From the IMG/VR virus record IMGVR_UViG_3300046516_000276, positions 1 through 63,289 of that record: a stretch of 63,289 bases of DNA; one strand, given 5' to 3'. Source of the DNA: a virus. The position numbers and the translations under genes are program-made. The notes under the pieces are model-generated. The model saw nothing but the letters and a program-made list of their open reading frames with translations, searched no databases and was not told the origin of the DNA. Every line of letters starts with the position of its first letter. Position 1 is the first letter of the stretch. This document shows, piece by piece, positions 15,207-23,805 of this stretch.

Positions 15207-18200
15207 TTACTGCCGCATGGGCATCGCCGCGTAACCCAGCTGCTGCTGTGCCACAGGCACTTGGCGCTTGGTCAGGTTGATGCCGAGGCCCGCGCCGAGC
15301 CCGTGTTCCATCATGTGCCGCTGGATCAGGCCGGCGATGTCGGTGATCGGCTGCGTCGGGTTGGCGCGGTTGAAATCGGCGACCTTCGCGATCGCGTCCT
15401 TCATATCGTCGGGGTTGCCCGACTGCGACGCCTTGAAAACCCGGTCGCCGATGATCTCGCGGCGATGCTGCAAAATTTGCTGATTCTGCGAGAACTCGTG
15501 CGCCGCCTCGTCGCGCGTGGCCTTCTCGTTGGTGCGGAAGCCCGCCGCCTGCAGGCCGACATCCCACGCGCCAGCCTTGTCGAACGGCGCCGGCAACGGG
15601 TTGCCCTTCGCGTCGGTGTAGCCGCCGGGGCCGATGGCGCCGCCCAGTTCCGCCGCCTTGTAGTAGGGCTTGATGCCCGACGGCAGCATCTGCTCCAGAC
15701 CCTTGATGTAGTTGCCTTCCATCATGGTGTGCGCGCCGAGGCCCACATCGATCAAGCCGTTGAGCGCCGGGCCGAGCAGCTGCTGCGACTGGTCCGCGAT
15801 GCGGTCCTTCACCTGCGCGCGCGAGGCCAAGAACTCGGAACCCGGCAGCAGGTTTTCGAGCCCGAACGTCGACGTGTCCATGTTGATGAGCGAGCCCGCG
15901 CCGTGCGCGATGAAATCGCCCGCGCCGTCGCCGAACGTCTTGCTGAGCCAGTTGCGGAAGTCGCCGCGGATGTCGCTCGGGTCGTCGTTGTCTTTCACCA
16001 ACGTGTTGTAGACGCCCGCGAACGCGTTGGCGAACGGCATGCCGAGCGCGCCCGAGATCGCGAACGTCGCGGCCATGAGGCCGGAGAACTCGCGGCGCGC
16101 TTCCTTCATGCGCTGCACGCCCTCGGGCGTGCCCTTGTCCTTCGCGAAATAGCCGTCCTGCACCGTGCGCGCCAGATGCTGCATCGTCTGCAAGTTGTAA
16201 TTCATGAAGGAGGTGAACAGCGGCGTGGACTTGCCCGCGAACCCGAACTTGCCGATCTGGCGCGCCGTGTTGTCCGGGTCGAAGTTATCCATCGCGTTGG
16301 TGACGGCGTCGTTCGCCCACTCCGTCGCGGCGTTCACATCCATCGGCCGGAAGCCCTTAGAGCCGGCGCGCGCCATGCGAAAGGCCGCGAGGCCCACCGT
16401 CAGGCGGTTGGTCATTTCCGCGTACTGCGCCGTCATCGAGGCGAGGCGCGCCACGTCCTGCTGACGCTGGCTCGACCCTTCCATCGCGTGCTGCAGCTGC
16501 TGCGCTTGGCCGAGCTTGAGCACGCCGCGATCGTGCAGTTCCTGAATGAACCCCTTGTCTTCGACCGACAGGCCCGGCAGGTTGTCGAACTTCATGCCGG
16601 TGCTTATCACGCCATGGATACCGTCAGCCTTCCAGCCGGCCGCGATCGAGTTGCGGATCACGTTCATCGCGGTGCCGGTGGCCTTGGCCATTTCCTTCGA
16701 AGCGCCGACGAAGCCGTAGCGCGCGCCGAGGATCGGCACCCCCCGATGGTAGGGTTGCGCCATCGTGCGGATGAAGAATGCCGGCGACACGGCCAGATAG
16801 AAGCTGTGGCCGAACGAGTTCAGCATGTTGATGTGCGTGTTGTCCACGCGCGTCATGCCGTTCTGGTAGCGCTTGTTGATCTCGCCCGCCACCATCGTCG
16901 CGCGCGCTGCCGCGTCGCTGTCCGTGCCCCGGTTCATCGCCTCGTTGGAGGTCTTCATGTCCCGCAGCGATTGCGCGAACTGGCGGTTCGTGTACGTGTT
17001 GCTCAAGTCCTGCACCATGCCGCTCGCGCGGCGCGCGAAGCTGCCGACGAAATCGCCGTCGTAGCCGGGCACGCCCTTGCGTTCCATCTTGGCGCTGCGG
17101 CCCGCCGTCTCCGGCAGCATCGAGAGCAGCTGGCGCGTGATGTTCTGCTTGACGGCCATGTGCTGCTCGGGCGTGAGCGACGCGTCGAGGTTCGCGTTAT
17201 CGTGCAACGCCTTTTCCAGCTGACGCAGGGCAGGGGTGACACCGGCCGCGCCCTGCATGTCGTTGATCGTCAGCATGCCCTTGCTCGACTGCGGCACGTC
17301 GACCACGTCCGCACCGCCGGCCTTCACCAGCTTGTCGAACAGACCCTGCGCTTGATCGAGCGAGTCCACGCGGAAGAACGCGTTTTTCTGGCCGTTCAGG
17401 TCGCCGAGCACCTTGTTCGAGCCGGCGAGGGCTTCCTCCAGCTTGGCCTGAATCTGCGGCGTGACCGTCACACCGTCCTTGAACTTGATGTTGACGTAGT
17501 GATCGCCATCGCGGCCGAGCGAGAAGTACGGGGCCTTGGTCTGCGCGTAGTACATGCGGCCCAGTTCCGCGAGCCCGCGCTGCAGCAGCGTATCCTCCGG
17601 CAGTTCTTTGGCCTCGGCGAACATGCTGCGCACGCGCGCGTCGAGTTCGGACGCCGCGCCATCCAGATGCAGATCAGCGTTGGCGTTGGCCTTGCCCCGC
17701 AACGCCTTGTCCATAAAGTCCATCTGGCCCATGTGCTTCGCCGCAAAGTCCGACTGCGCACGCGCGATCGCCAGCTGGTTCTCCAGACGCGCACGGGCTT
17801 CGTCGCCCGGCTGCAGGCGCGCGATCTCCGCTTCGAGGCGCGGCACCACGCCCGTGTGCACGCTCATCAGGTTCGCCGTGAGCGAGGACACCGTCTGCAC
17901 GTACGTCTTGCGGTTCTGCTTCGCGCCCTCCGCGAGCGCCGTCTGCAGCGACTCCGGCAGCTGGCGATACTCGCGGTGGATCGCGTTCACGTAGTCGGGC
18001 TTCGCGTCCAGTGCCTTGTTGATCTTGAGGTTGTCGGCGTAGTTTTTCGTGAAGTCGAAACCGTTGATCGACGCCTCGCCAGCGATGCGCATGAGCTTGA
18101 AGTTGAACGCCTTGGCATCCTTCGTCGCGCGCAGTGCCGCCTTGGTGCGCTCGGCATAATCGCCCAGCGACTGGCTCAGCTGCTCGGCCACGACACGGCG

Positions 18201-21200
18201 CGCGTCGCGCGCGGCGCGGTAGCCGTCAACCGCCTTGGCGAACCCGGACTCGACCATGGCCGGGGTCGTGCGCACTTGATGCGCAATGAAGTCCACGGTT
18301 TTCCAGCCGAGCATCTTCTGGAACAGGCCACGGTTCGCCGTGGGCAGCTTGTCGGTGATCCGTTCGAGGTGGTCGGCGGCGCTCGCCATCGAGTGCAACA
18401 CCTGACCCGTCGACTCCAGCGCGCCGGCCGGCGATGAGTCGAAGTCGCGTTGCATCTTGGCCACGTCGAAATACTCGTCGTTGAGGCTCATCGCGCGGTC
18501 GAAGAACGAAGTGGCCGGGGCTTCCTTGCCGGTCGCGCCGAACAGCTTCTTGACGAACTCCACAGCACGTTGCCACAAAGACTTAGGCGCGGCGCTGCCC
18601 TCGGCGGCCGGCACCGTGTCCTTAAGGAACTGCTGGAACGACGGGTTGCTGTTGAGTTCAGCCAAGAACTCGTGGTTGTTCGTGAGGCCGTACTCATTCG
18701 CGTACTTGTCGGCCGAAGCGTGCAGAATCACCTCGTTGCGCAGCGCGTCGAGTTCCTGACCCATGCGCAGCATGCGCGCTTCGAACTGGTTGCGCGGCGC
18801 GTAGCCCTTAGCCACGGCCTTCACCAAGCTATCAGCGAAGTTGATCAGGTGCGCTTGCGCCGCGTGCGTCGCCTCGTGCAGCAGGACATGCTCGCTCATG
18901 CCCGTGCGGAACAGATCGACCGCGTCGTGCGCGGGCGTGTACTGGCCTTGGATGCCGGCGTCCGTGGGGTGATCCATGTCGCCATGGCCCATGATCTTCG
19001 TCGGCAGGTTCAGGGTCTGCAGGAACTTCGCGTAAGTGCGAACCCAGCCCTTCGAGCCCGTCTCGGCCAGATTGCCGAGCACGTCATGCAGCTTGCCCTC
19101 AACGTGTTGGCCGCCGATCGAGTCGAGCAGGTTCGGGTTCGTCTGGCCCGGCAGGTTCGAACGGCTCGCCAGCGATTCGCCGGTCTGGCCTTCGATCGCG
19201 TCGCGGCCATACTCCAGCATGCCGTCGATGTAGTCGTTCGCGCGCTTGCTGCCGTCGCTCATATTCTTGAACTTGCGGCCGGTGATGTCCTTGAACGCGC
19301 TGAGGATCGAGTTCACGTGCTTCGCGTGCTCGGCCTGCTCGGGCGTGAGCGTGCCCTTGGCGGCATACTCGTCCGCGATGGACTTGAGCGCGTCGCGCAT
19401 GTCGAACGCTTGCTCGATGGGCTTCTTACCCGTGTTGTCGGGCAGGGTGGCCATCACGCGCGCGGTGCCGGCGGGCGGCGGTTCGCTGATCGGCACGACA
19501 GGGGCATCATTGGCGGCTGGTGTCGCGACAGCCTTATCCATCTGCGCACGCCGCGCGTCGCCACGCTCCAGCGCGTTGTCCAGCACTTCAGCGAGCGCCA
19601 TGCGGTCCTGCGCGCCGCGCGCATCCGCCAACGTCTTGCTCTGTTCTTCGGGCGTGTGCAGACCCTGCTCGCCTTGGCGGTCCAGTTCCTTCGCCGCCCA
19701 GCCGGTGTGCATATCGGTCGCCTTGTCCACTGCCTCGGCGACCTTGCGGTTCTGCTCCTGCCAGCGCGCGGTGCGCAGCTTGTTCTCGAACGACCCTTCG
19801 GTGCTGGCCTCGCCGGTCTGGCGTGCGGCCTCAGCCTCCAGCAGATCGGCGTGCGCCTGCGGCGAGTAACCGGCCTCGATCGCCTGATCGCGAATCCCTT
19901 CCAGCGCGGTACGGGCGCGCACGTCATCGCCATACGCGCGGCGCACTGCGGCCTCGCCTTGATCGACACGTTCGAAGCCCTTGATCTGCTCGGGCGTGTA
20001 TCCGTACTGGCCAGTCTTATAGCCGCCGTCCGACTTGAAAAAGCCGGGGTGTTCCGCGAGCCAGTCCCCCGATACACCAGCATCCTTCGCCATCTGGGCA
20101 ACGGCTTCGTCGCTCGGGCGCGACGGGTCCAGCGCCTGCATGCGGTCGCTTTCCTCGCGCGACAAGCCATCAGAGCGCAGCTTGTTGAGCAGCGTCTCAT
20201 ACTCGGCCGCGCGCGGGTCAACCTGCGCGGCCGGTTCTTCGGCCTTGGGCATGGCCTCTTTCCACTGCGCGGAAAGCGCCGCCAGACGGTCGCGCGTGGT
20301 CTGGCCGATCTTCGCGTCCTTATCCGCCAACAGGTTGTCGAGCGCGTCGATCTGCTCTTGATGCGTGGCCATCTTGTCGATGCCGAGCTTGTCCAGCTGC
20401 TTCTGCACCGGCACCAGCGCCTGTTTCTTGATCGTGTCCTGACCCGTCACCGTCTTGTTCGCGGCGGTGATGTCGGTCGTGATCTCGTCGGTCGCCTTCG
20501 TCGCGTTCGCCTCGCGCGGCGCGGGGGCAGCGGTTGCAGGTTCTTGCGCAGCGGTTGCAGGTTCTTGCGCAGCGGTTGCAGGTTCTTGCGCAGCGGTCGC
20601 AGGCTCCTGCGCAGCGGCCGGCGCCTCTGCCTGCTCGGGGTACAGCTGGTTGGCGCGATCCTGCACCGTCAGTTCGCGCTCGTGCCCGGTCGCGGCGTCC
20701 TGGCCCCACACGCCAGACGGCGCGTTGAACGCGGCCTCGGCATCGGCCTTGGCCGCCTCCGTCTGCTTCTTCGTCGGCTTGCGCGAGTCGGCGCCCGTCA
20801 ACTGGTTGATGAATGCCTGCGTCGACATCGCGGGCGGCGTCTGCGGCACCTGCACCGGCTCGGTCGGGGCGGGCGGTGCGCTCAGATCGAGTTCGGCCTG
20901 ATCGCCAGTGCGCTCGGGCGCGGCCGGCTGTTCGAACAGATCCCCCTGATTCGGGTTCTCGTTCGCCTCGCGCATGCCGCCACCACCAAACATGTCGCCT
21001 TGCTCGCCCGGCGCGAGCGGCGCGCCAGACCCCGCGGCCGGGGGCGCGCCGAACATTTCCCGCTGGCCATCGGTGTACTGCGGCCCCTGAATCGTGTCCG
21101 GCGTGAACAGGCTCGCGTCGATCGGCAGCGGCTTGTTTTCGAGGATCGCGTTCTGCGCGTTCTGGCGGAACGCGGCGGCCTTCTGCGGGTCGGCCTTGGC

Positions 21201-22145
21201 CAGCGCCACGGCGTATTGATCGGCCAGTTGCGAGCGAATTTCCGGCGTCGCGTCGGTGCCCGCCAGCGACTTTGCGCGATCCTGCGCATTGCGCACAGAA
21301 AGCGCGCGGCCGGCGAGACCCAGCGGCGACATCACAGCCGTCAGCCCCAGCATCGGGCCGATCTGCTCTTTCATCGATTCCCACGGGCTGCGGTCGTCAA
21401 CACCGTATGCGTTCTCGATGCCCGCCGATACACCGGCCTGCCCCATGCCCAAGCCCACGTTCTCAGCCGCGAGGCCCGGCAACGACTTGGCCAACGGCTT
21501 GAGAATGCCGTCCTGTCCGGCCATCTGGCCGAGGATGCCCTCAGCCGTCGACTTGCCCTCAATGCCGATCACCTTGCCGATCGCCGTGCCAGCGCCGCCG
21601 AGCAACCGGCCGCCGACCATGCCCATCGCCGTCTGGCCAGCGAACGTCGCGCCCGCGTTGAGCGCAGCGGCATGCCGCGCCGTCTCGTCGTCGAGGCCCT
21701 TGGCCTTCGCTTTCTCCAGCGTGTCTTGACCAGCTGAGCCGCCACCCAACGCGCCGAGCGACGCGGCACCGATCGCCGTGGCCGCGAGCGCCGGAGCGCC
21801 GAGCGTCGCCGCGCCTGCACCGATCGCCATCGCCGGCAAAGCCGCGCCCGCGATCTCCGCACCTTGCGCCAAGTTGTTGACGAGCCACCCGTGATCCTCG
21901 GGGCGCAGCTGCATGCTCGGCTTCGCGCCCATGTCCTCGCCGAACTTGCGCACCGACGCACCGACGTTATCCGCGCCAGCGTACTGCAGCGTCTTGCCGG
22001 CCATGGTGGGGAGGTCTACGAGCGCGCTGCGCGCGATACCCGTGCCGATTTCCCCGAGCGCGCCGCGCGGGGCGGCGGGCGGGTCGACGGTTACAGCGCT
22101 CGGGTTGATTTCGTCAGGGACGACAGCGTTTTGATCGATCGGCAT
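15207..22145 (-). CDS. Giant internal virion (polyvalent-type) protein with HExxH metallopeptidase motif
   Basis: 2312 aa, the largest gene. The N-terminus (about 90-200) is Gly/Ala-rich and hydrophobic, suggesting membrane-interacting helices. Residues about 440-640 are low-complexity, including four AAQEPAT repeats. Around residues 1085-1098 is LLHEATHAAQAHL, an HExxH zinc-peptidase motif, with a downstream Glu candidate in NNHEFLAEL near 1160. Long helical regions follow. Near 1990, STPLFTSFMNYN resembles the C-terminal block of large PLxRFG-type phage proteins. Such proteins are carried in podovirus heads and ejected with the DNA. The order next to two further internal proteins agrees. 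Confidence 0.82.
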   Translation of the reverse strand: MPIDQNAVVPDEINPSAVTVDPPAAPRGALGEIGTGIARSALVDLPTMAGKTLQYAGADNVGASVRKFGEDMGAKPSMQLRPEDHGWLVNNLAQGAEIAGAALPAMAIGAGAATLGAPALAATAIGAASLGALGGGSAGQDTLEKAKAKGLDDETARHAAALNAGATFAGQTAMGMVGGRLLGGAGTAIGKVIGIEGKSTAEGILGQMAGQDGILKPLAKSLPGLAAENVGLGMGQAGVSAGIENAYGVDDRSPWESMKEQIGPMLGLTAVMSPLGLAGRALSVRNAQDRAKSLAGTDATPEIRSQLADQYAVALAKADPQKAAAFRQNAQNAILENKPLPIDASLFTPDTIQGPQYTDGQREMFGAPPAAGSGAPLAPGEQGDMFGGGGMREANENPNQGDLFEQPAAPERTGDQAELDLSAPPAPTEPVQVPQTPPAMSTQAFINQLTGADSRKPTKKQTEAAKADAEAAFNAPSGVWGQDAATGHERELTVQDRANQLYPEQAEAPAAAQEPATAAQEPATAAQEPATAAQEPATAAPAPREANATKATDEITTDITAANKTVTGQDTIKKQALVPVQKQLDKLGIDKMATHQEQIDALDNLLADKDAKIGQTTRDRLAALSAQWKEAMPKAEEPAAQVDPRAAEYETLLNKLRSDGLSREESDRMQALDPSRPSDEAVAQMAKDAGVSGDWLAEHPGFFKSDGGYKTGQYGYTPEQIKGFERVDQGEAAVRRAYGDDVRARTALEGIRDQAIEAGYSPQAHADLLEAEAARQTGEASTEGSFENKLRTARWQEQNRKVAEAVDKATDMHTGWAAKELDRQGEQGLHTPEEQSKTLADARGAQDRMALAEVLDNALERGDARRAQMDKAVATPAANDAPVVPISEPPPAGTARVMATLPDNTGKKPIEQAFDMRDALKSIADEYAAKGTLTPEQAEHAKHVNSILSAFKDITGRKFKNMSDGSKRANDYIDGMLEYGRDAIEGQTGESLASRSNLPGQTNPNLLDSIGGQHVEGKLHDVLGNLAETGSKGWVRTYAKFLQTLNLPTKIMGHGDMDHPTDAGIQGQYTPAHDAVDLFRTGMSEHVLLHEATHAAQAHLINFADSLVKAVAKGYAPRNQFEARMLRMGQELDALRNEVILHASADKYANEYGLTNNHEFLAELNSNPSFQQFLKDTVPAAEGSAAPKSLWQRAVEFVKKLFGATGKEAPATSFFDRAMSLNDEYFDVAKMQRDFDSSPAGALESTGQVLHSMASAADHLERITDKLPTANRGLFQKMLGWKTVDFIAHQVRTTPAMVESGFAKAVDGYRAARDARRVVAEQLSQSLGDYAERTKAALRATKDAKAFNFKLMRIAGEASINGFDFTKNYADNLKINKALDAKPDYVNAIHREYRQLPESLQTALAEGAKQNRKTYVQTVSSLTANLMSVHTGVVPRLEAEIARLQPGDEARARLENQLAIARAQSDFAAKHMGQMDFMDKALRGKANANADLHLDGAASELDARVRSMFAEAKELPEDTLLQRGLAELGRMYYAQTKAPYFSLGRDGDHYVNIKFKDGVTVTPQIQAKLEEALAGSNKVLGDLNGQKNAFFRVDSLDQAQGLFDKLVKAGGADVVDVPQSSKGMLTINDMQGAAGVTPALRQLEKALHDNANLDASLTPEQHMAVKQNITRQLLSMLPETAGRSAKMERKGVPGYDGDFVGSFARRASGMVQDLSNTYTNRQFAQSLRDMKTSNEAMNRGTDSDAAARATMVAGEINKRYQNGMTRVDNTHINMLNSFGHSFYLAVSPAFFIRTMAQPYHRGVPILGARYGFVGASKEMAKATGTAMNVIRNSIAAGWKADGIHGVISTGMKFDNLPGLSVEDKGFIQELHDRGVLKLGQAQQLQHAMEGSSQRQQDVARLASMTAQYAEMTNRLTVGLAAFRMARAGSKGFRPMDVNAATEWANDAVTNAMDNFDPDNTARQIGKFGFAGKSTPLFTSFMNYNLQTMQHLARTVQDGYFAKDKGTPEGVQRMKEARREFSGLMAATFAISGALGMPFANAFAGVYNTLVKDNDDPSDIRGDFRNWLSKTFGDGAGDFIAHGAGSLINMDTSTFGLENLLPGSEFLASRAQVKDRIADQSQQLLGPALNGLIDVGLGAHTMMEGNYIKGLEQMLPSGIKPYYKAAELGGAIGPGGYTDAKGNPLPAPFDKAGAWDVGLQAAGFRTNEKATRDEAAHEFSQNQQILQHRREIIGDRVFKASQSGNPDDMKDAIAKVADFNRANPTQPITDIAGLIQRHMMEHGLGAGLGINLTKRQVPVAQQQLGYAAMPMRQ
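20527..20610 (-). repeat. 21-bp tandem repeat (4 copies) inside the giant protein gene
   Basis: Four consecutive 21-base units (first three identical, fourth with three changes) encode the heptad AAQEPAT four times on the - strand. It is a flexible linker prone to length change by slippage. Confidence 0.9.
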
Positions 22146-22148
22146 GGT

Positions 22149-23795
22149 TTAGTTCGTTGCGTTTGCGTATTCCCACTTGCCGTTGCGAACAACGACAGGG
22201 CGGCCTTGATAGTTGCCGGTCTGGCCTTCCCTCGGCTTGGCGGCCTCTTGGCGCGTAGCTGCGCCGCCGACAGGGCGCGGGGGCTGCGCTTGGCCACCAG
22301 ACACGCCGCCCGGCAGGCCGTACGACGGCAGGTTCGGGTAGTACGGCCCCATGGGGTTCGCCTCGGCGCCCGTGGTGATCGGCGTCTGCGCGAACTCGCT
22401 GGCGCGCTCGCCAGTCGCGGCAAGTTGCCCGATCAGGCCCGAATCCGCGCCGTGCATCGAAGCGTTGGCGTACGTGTTGGCGTTCGTCATACCTGCCACC
22501 GCGTTGTTGAACGCGTCGGCGCCTTGGCCCATGACCGAGCCTTGGTTGTTCGGCCCCATCACCGACTGCAGGATGCTGCCGATTGCACGGCCACGCGTGG
22601 CGCGATCGAAGATGTCGCCGCCGTCGTTGATGTAGCTGAGCGCGCGATCCATGAACGCGTTGGCGCGCTGGCCTTGCGCAGCGAAACCCGCGTTGATCGC
22701 GGCGTACGGGTCACGCATGCCAGCCGGCATCGCGTAGCCCGCGGCGGCCGGGGCGGCGACAGGAGCCGGGTTTGCCAGACGATCCGCCAGCGCCGGGGCG
22801 ATCTGGCCACCATCAGCGCCAACACCCGCGCGCGCGAGGCGTTCGGGCGTATAGGTCGGCGCGGCGGCAGAGGCGGCGGCCGGGGCGGGCGTAGCGGCGG
22901 GCGCGGCGGGCTGCGCGGCCTTCGCTTCCGAGGCGTTCAGCTGATCCGAAAACGGCGTCAAGCTGGAGATCATGTGATCCGTGTCGGGGATGTACGGGAT
23001 ACCCGCGCCGAACGCGTTGGGCACGCGCAGCACGGTGTTGATGACCCCTGCACCCGCGCGCGGCACCGCCGTGGCGAGATCGAGCCCAGCCGCGCCCAAG
23101 TGGTTGAGGCCGCTCATCGTCGGATTCACCACGTTGTCCATGATCGCGGCGCGGTCGCCTCTGGCCTGCACCTGCGCGGCCAGCTGGCTCGGTCCCGGAG
23201 GACCGACCGGCCCCGGCGCGCTGCCGAACAGGTCTTGATCAGCAGCGCGTTGCGCGGCCAGAAACCGATCCGGTGCGGCGGGGGCAGCGGGGGCAGCGGG
23301 GGCAGCGGGGGCGGCGGGGGCGGCGGGGGCGGCGGCCACCGGCGTACCACCACCGTAGGCGCGCGGCGAGACATTGCTCGCTAGGTCCGGCGTCGACATC
23401 CCGCGCGTCATCATCGTGAAATTCGGATCGGCCGCAGGGGGGACGTACTGCGACTGAGGCACGTGCGGGGGCAGCGCGGCCGATGCAGGTGCGGCGGGCG
23501 CGGCGGCGGCAGGCTGATTCCAGCCCGCGAAGTAGGCGCGGTCGGCCGGAGTCATCGTGTTGTCGATCGTCGGCAGGCCGCTACGCAGCTGCGCGTCGGC
23601 GACTCGGTTCGCCGCACCGTAGGCGCGATCGGCCGGCGTCGCGATGGGACCGGCGGGGGCGGCGGGCGCGGCGGGCGCGGCATTGCCGAACGAGTTGGGG
23701 GCCACCATGCTGCCCACGTTGGGCGTGCGCATGTTCGGCAGCATCAGCTGCAAGTTCGGATCAACCGCGTTCGGGTTGTACAAAGGGTTGGCCAT
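22149..23795 (-). CDS. Ala/Pro-rich internal virion protein
   Basis: 548 aa, 3 bases upstream of the giant-protein gene. It begins MANPLYNPNAVDPNLQLMLPNMRTPN and has several NxxDRAYxA-like repeats and PAA runs. The centre contains a short helix-rich region (GLNHLGAAGLDLATAVPRAGAG). The C-terminus is EYANATN. Composition and place fit an internal head or ejection protein that works with the giant protein, but no family is recognised. Confidence 0.7.
   Translation of the reverse strand: MANPLYNPNAVDPNLQLMLPNMRTPNVGSMVAPNSFGNAAPAAPAAPAGPIATPADRAYGAANRVADAQLRSGLPTIDNTMTPADRAYFAGWNQPAAAAPAAPASAALPPHVPQSQYVPPAADPNFTMMTRGMSTPDLASNVSPRAYGGGTPVAAAPAAPAAPAAPAAPAAPAAPDRFLAAQRAADQDLFGSAPGPVGPPGPSQLAAQVQARGDRAAIMDNVVNPTMSGLNHLGAAGLDLATAVPRAGAGVINTVLRVPNAFGAGIPYIPDTDHMISSLTPFSDQLNASEAKAAQPAAPAATPAPAAASAAAPTYTPERLARAGVGADGGQIAPALADRLANPAPVAAPAAAGYAMPAGMRDPYAAINAGFAAQGQRANAFMDRALSYINDGGDIFDRATRGRAIGSILQSVMGPNNQGSVMGQGADAFNNAVAGMTNANTYANASMHGADSGLIGQLAATGERASEFAQTPITTGAEANPMGPYYPNLPSYGLPGGVSGGQAQPPRPVGGAATRQEAAKPREGQTGNYQGRPVVVRNGKWEYANATN
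23275..23335 (-). repeat. 9-bp tandem repeat coding for Pro-Ala-Ala
   Basis: About six to seven GGGGGCAGC/GGGGGCGGC units encode (PAA)n in the Ala/Pro-rich virion protein. It is a low-complexity linker. Confidence 0.85.
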
Positions 23796-23805
23796 GGCGG
23801 TGTCC

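Noticed and set aside
15261-21737. Two very long + strand open frames (about 1058 and 1095 codons) opposite the giant virion gene
   Set aside because: They are antisense to a gene with clear protein features, are Arg-rich as expected for GC-rich shadows, and have no ribosome sites or motifs.
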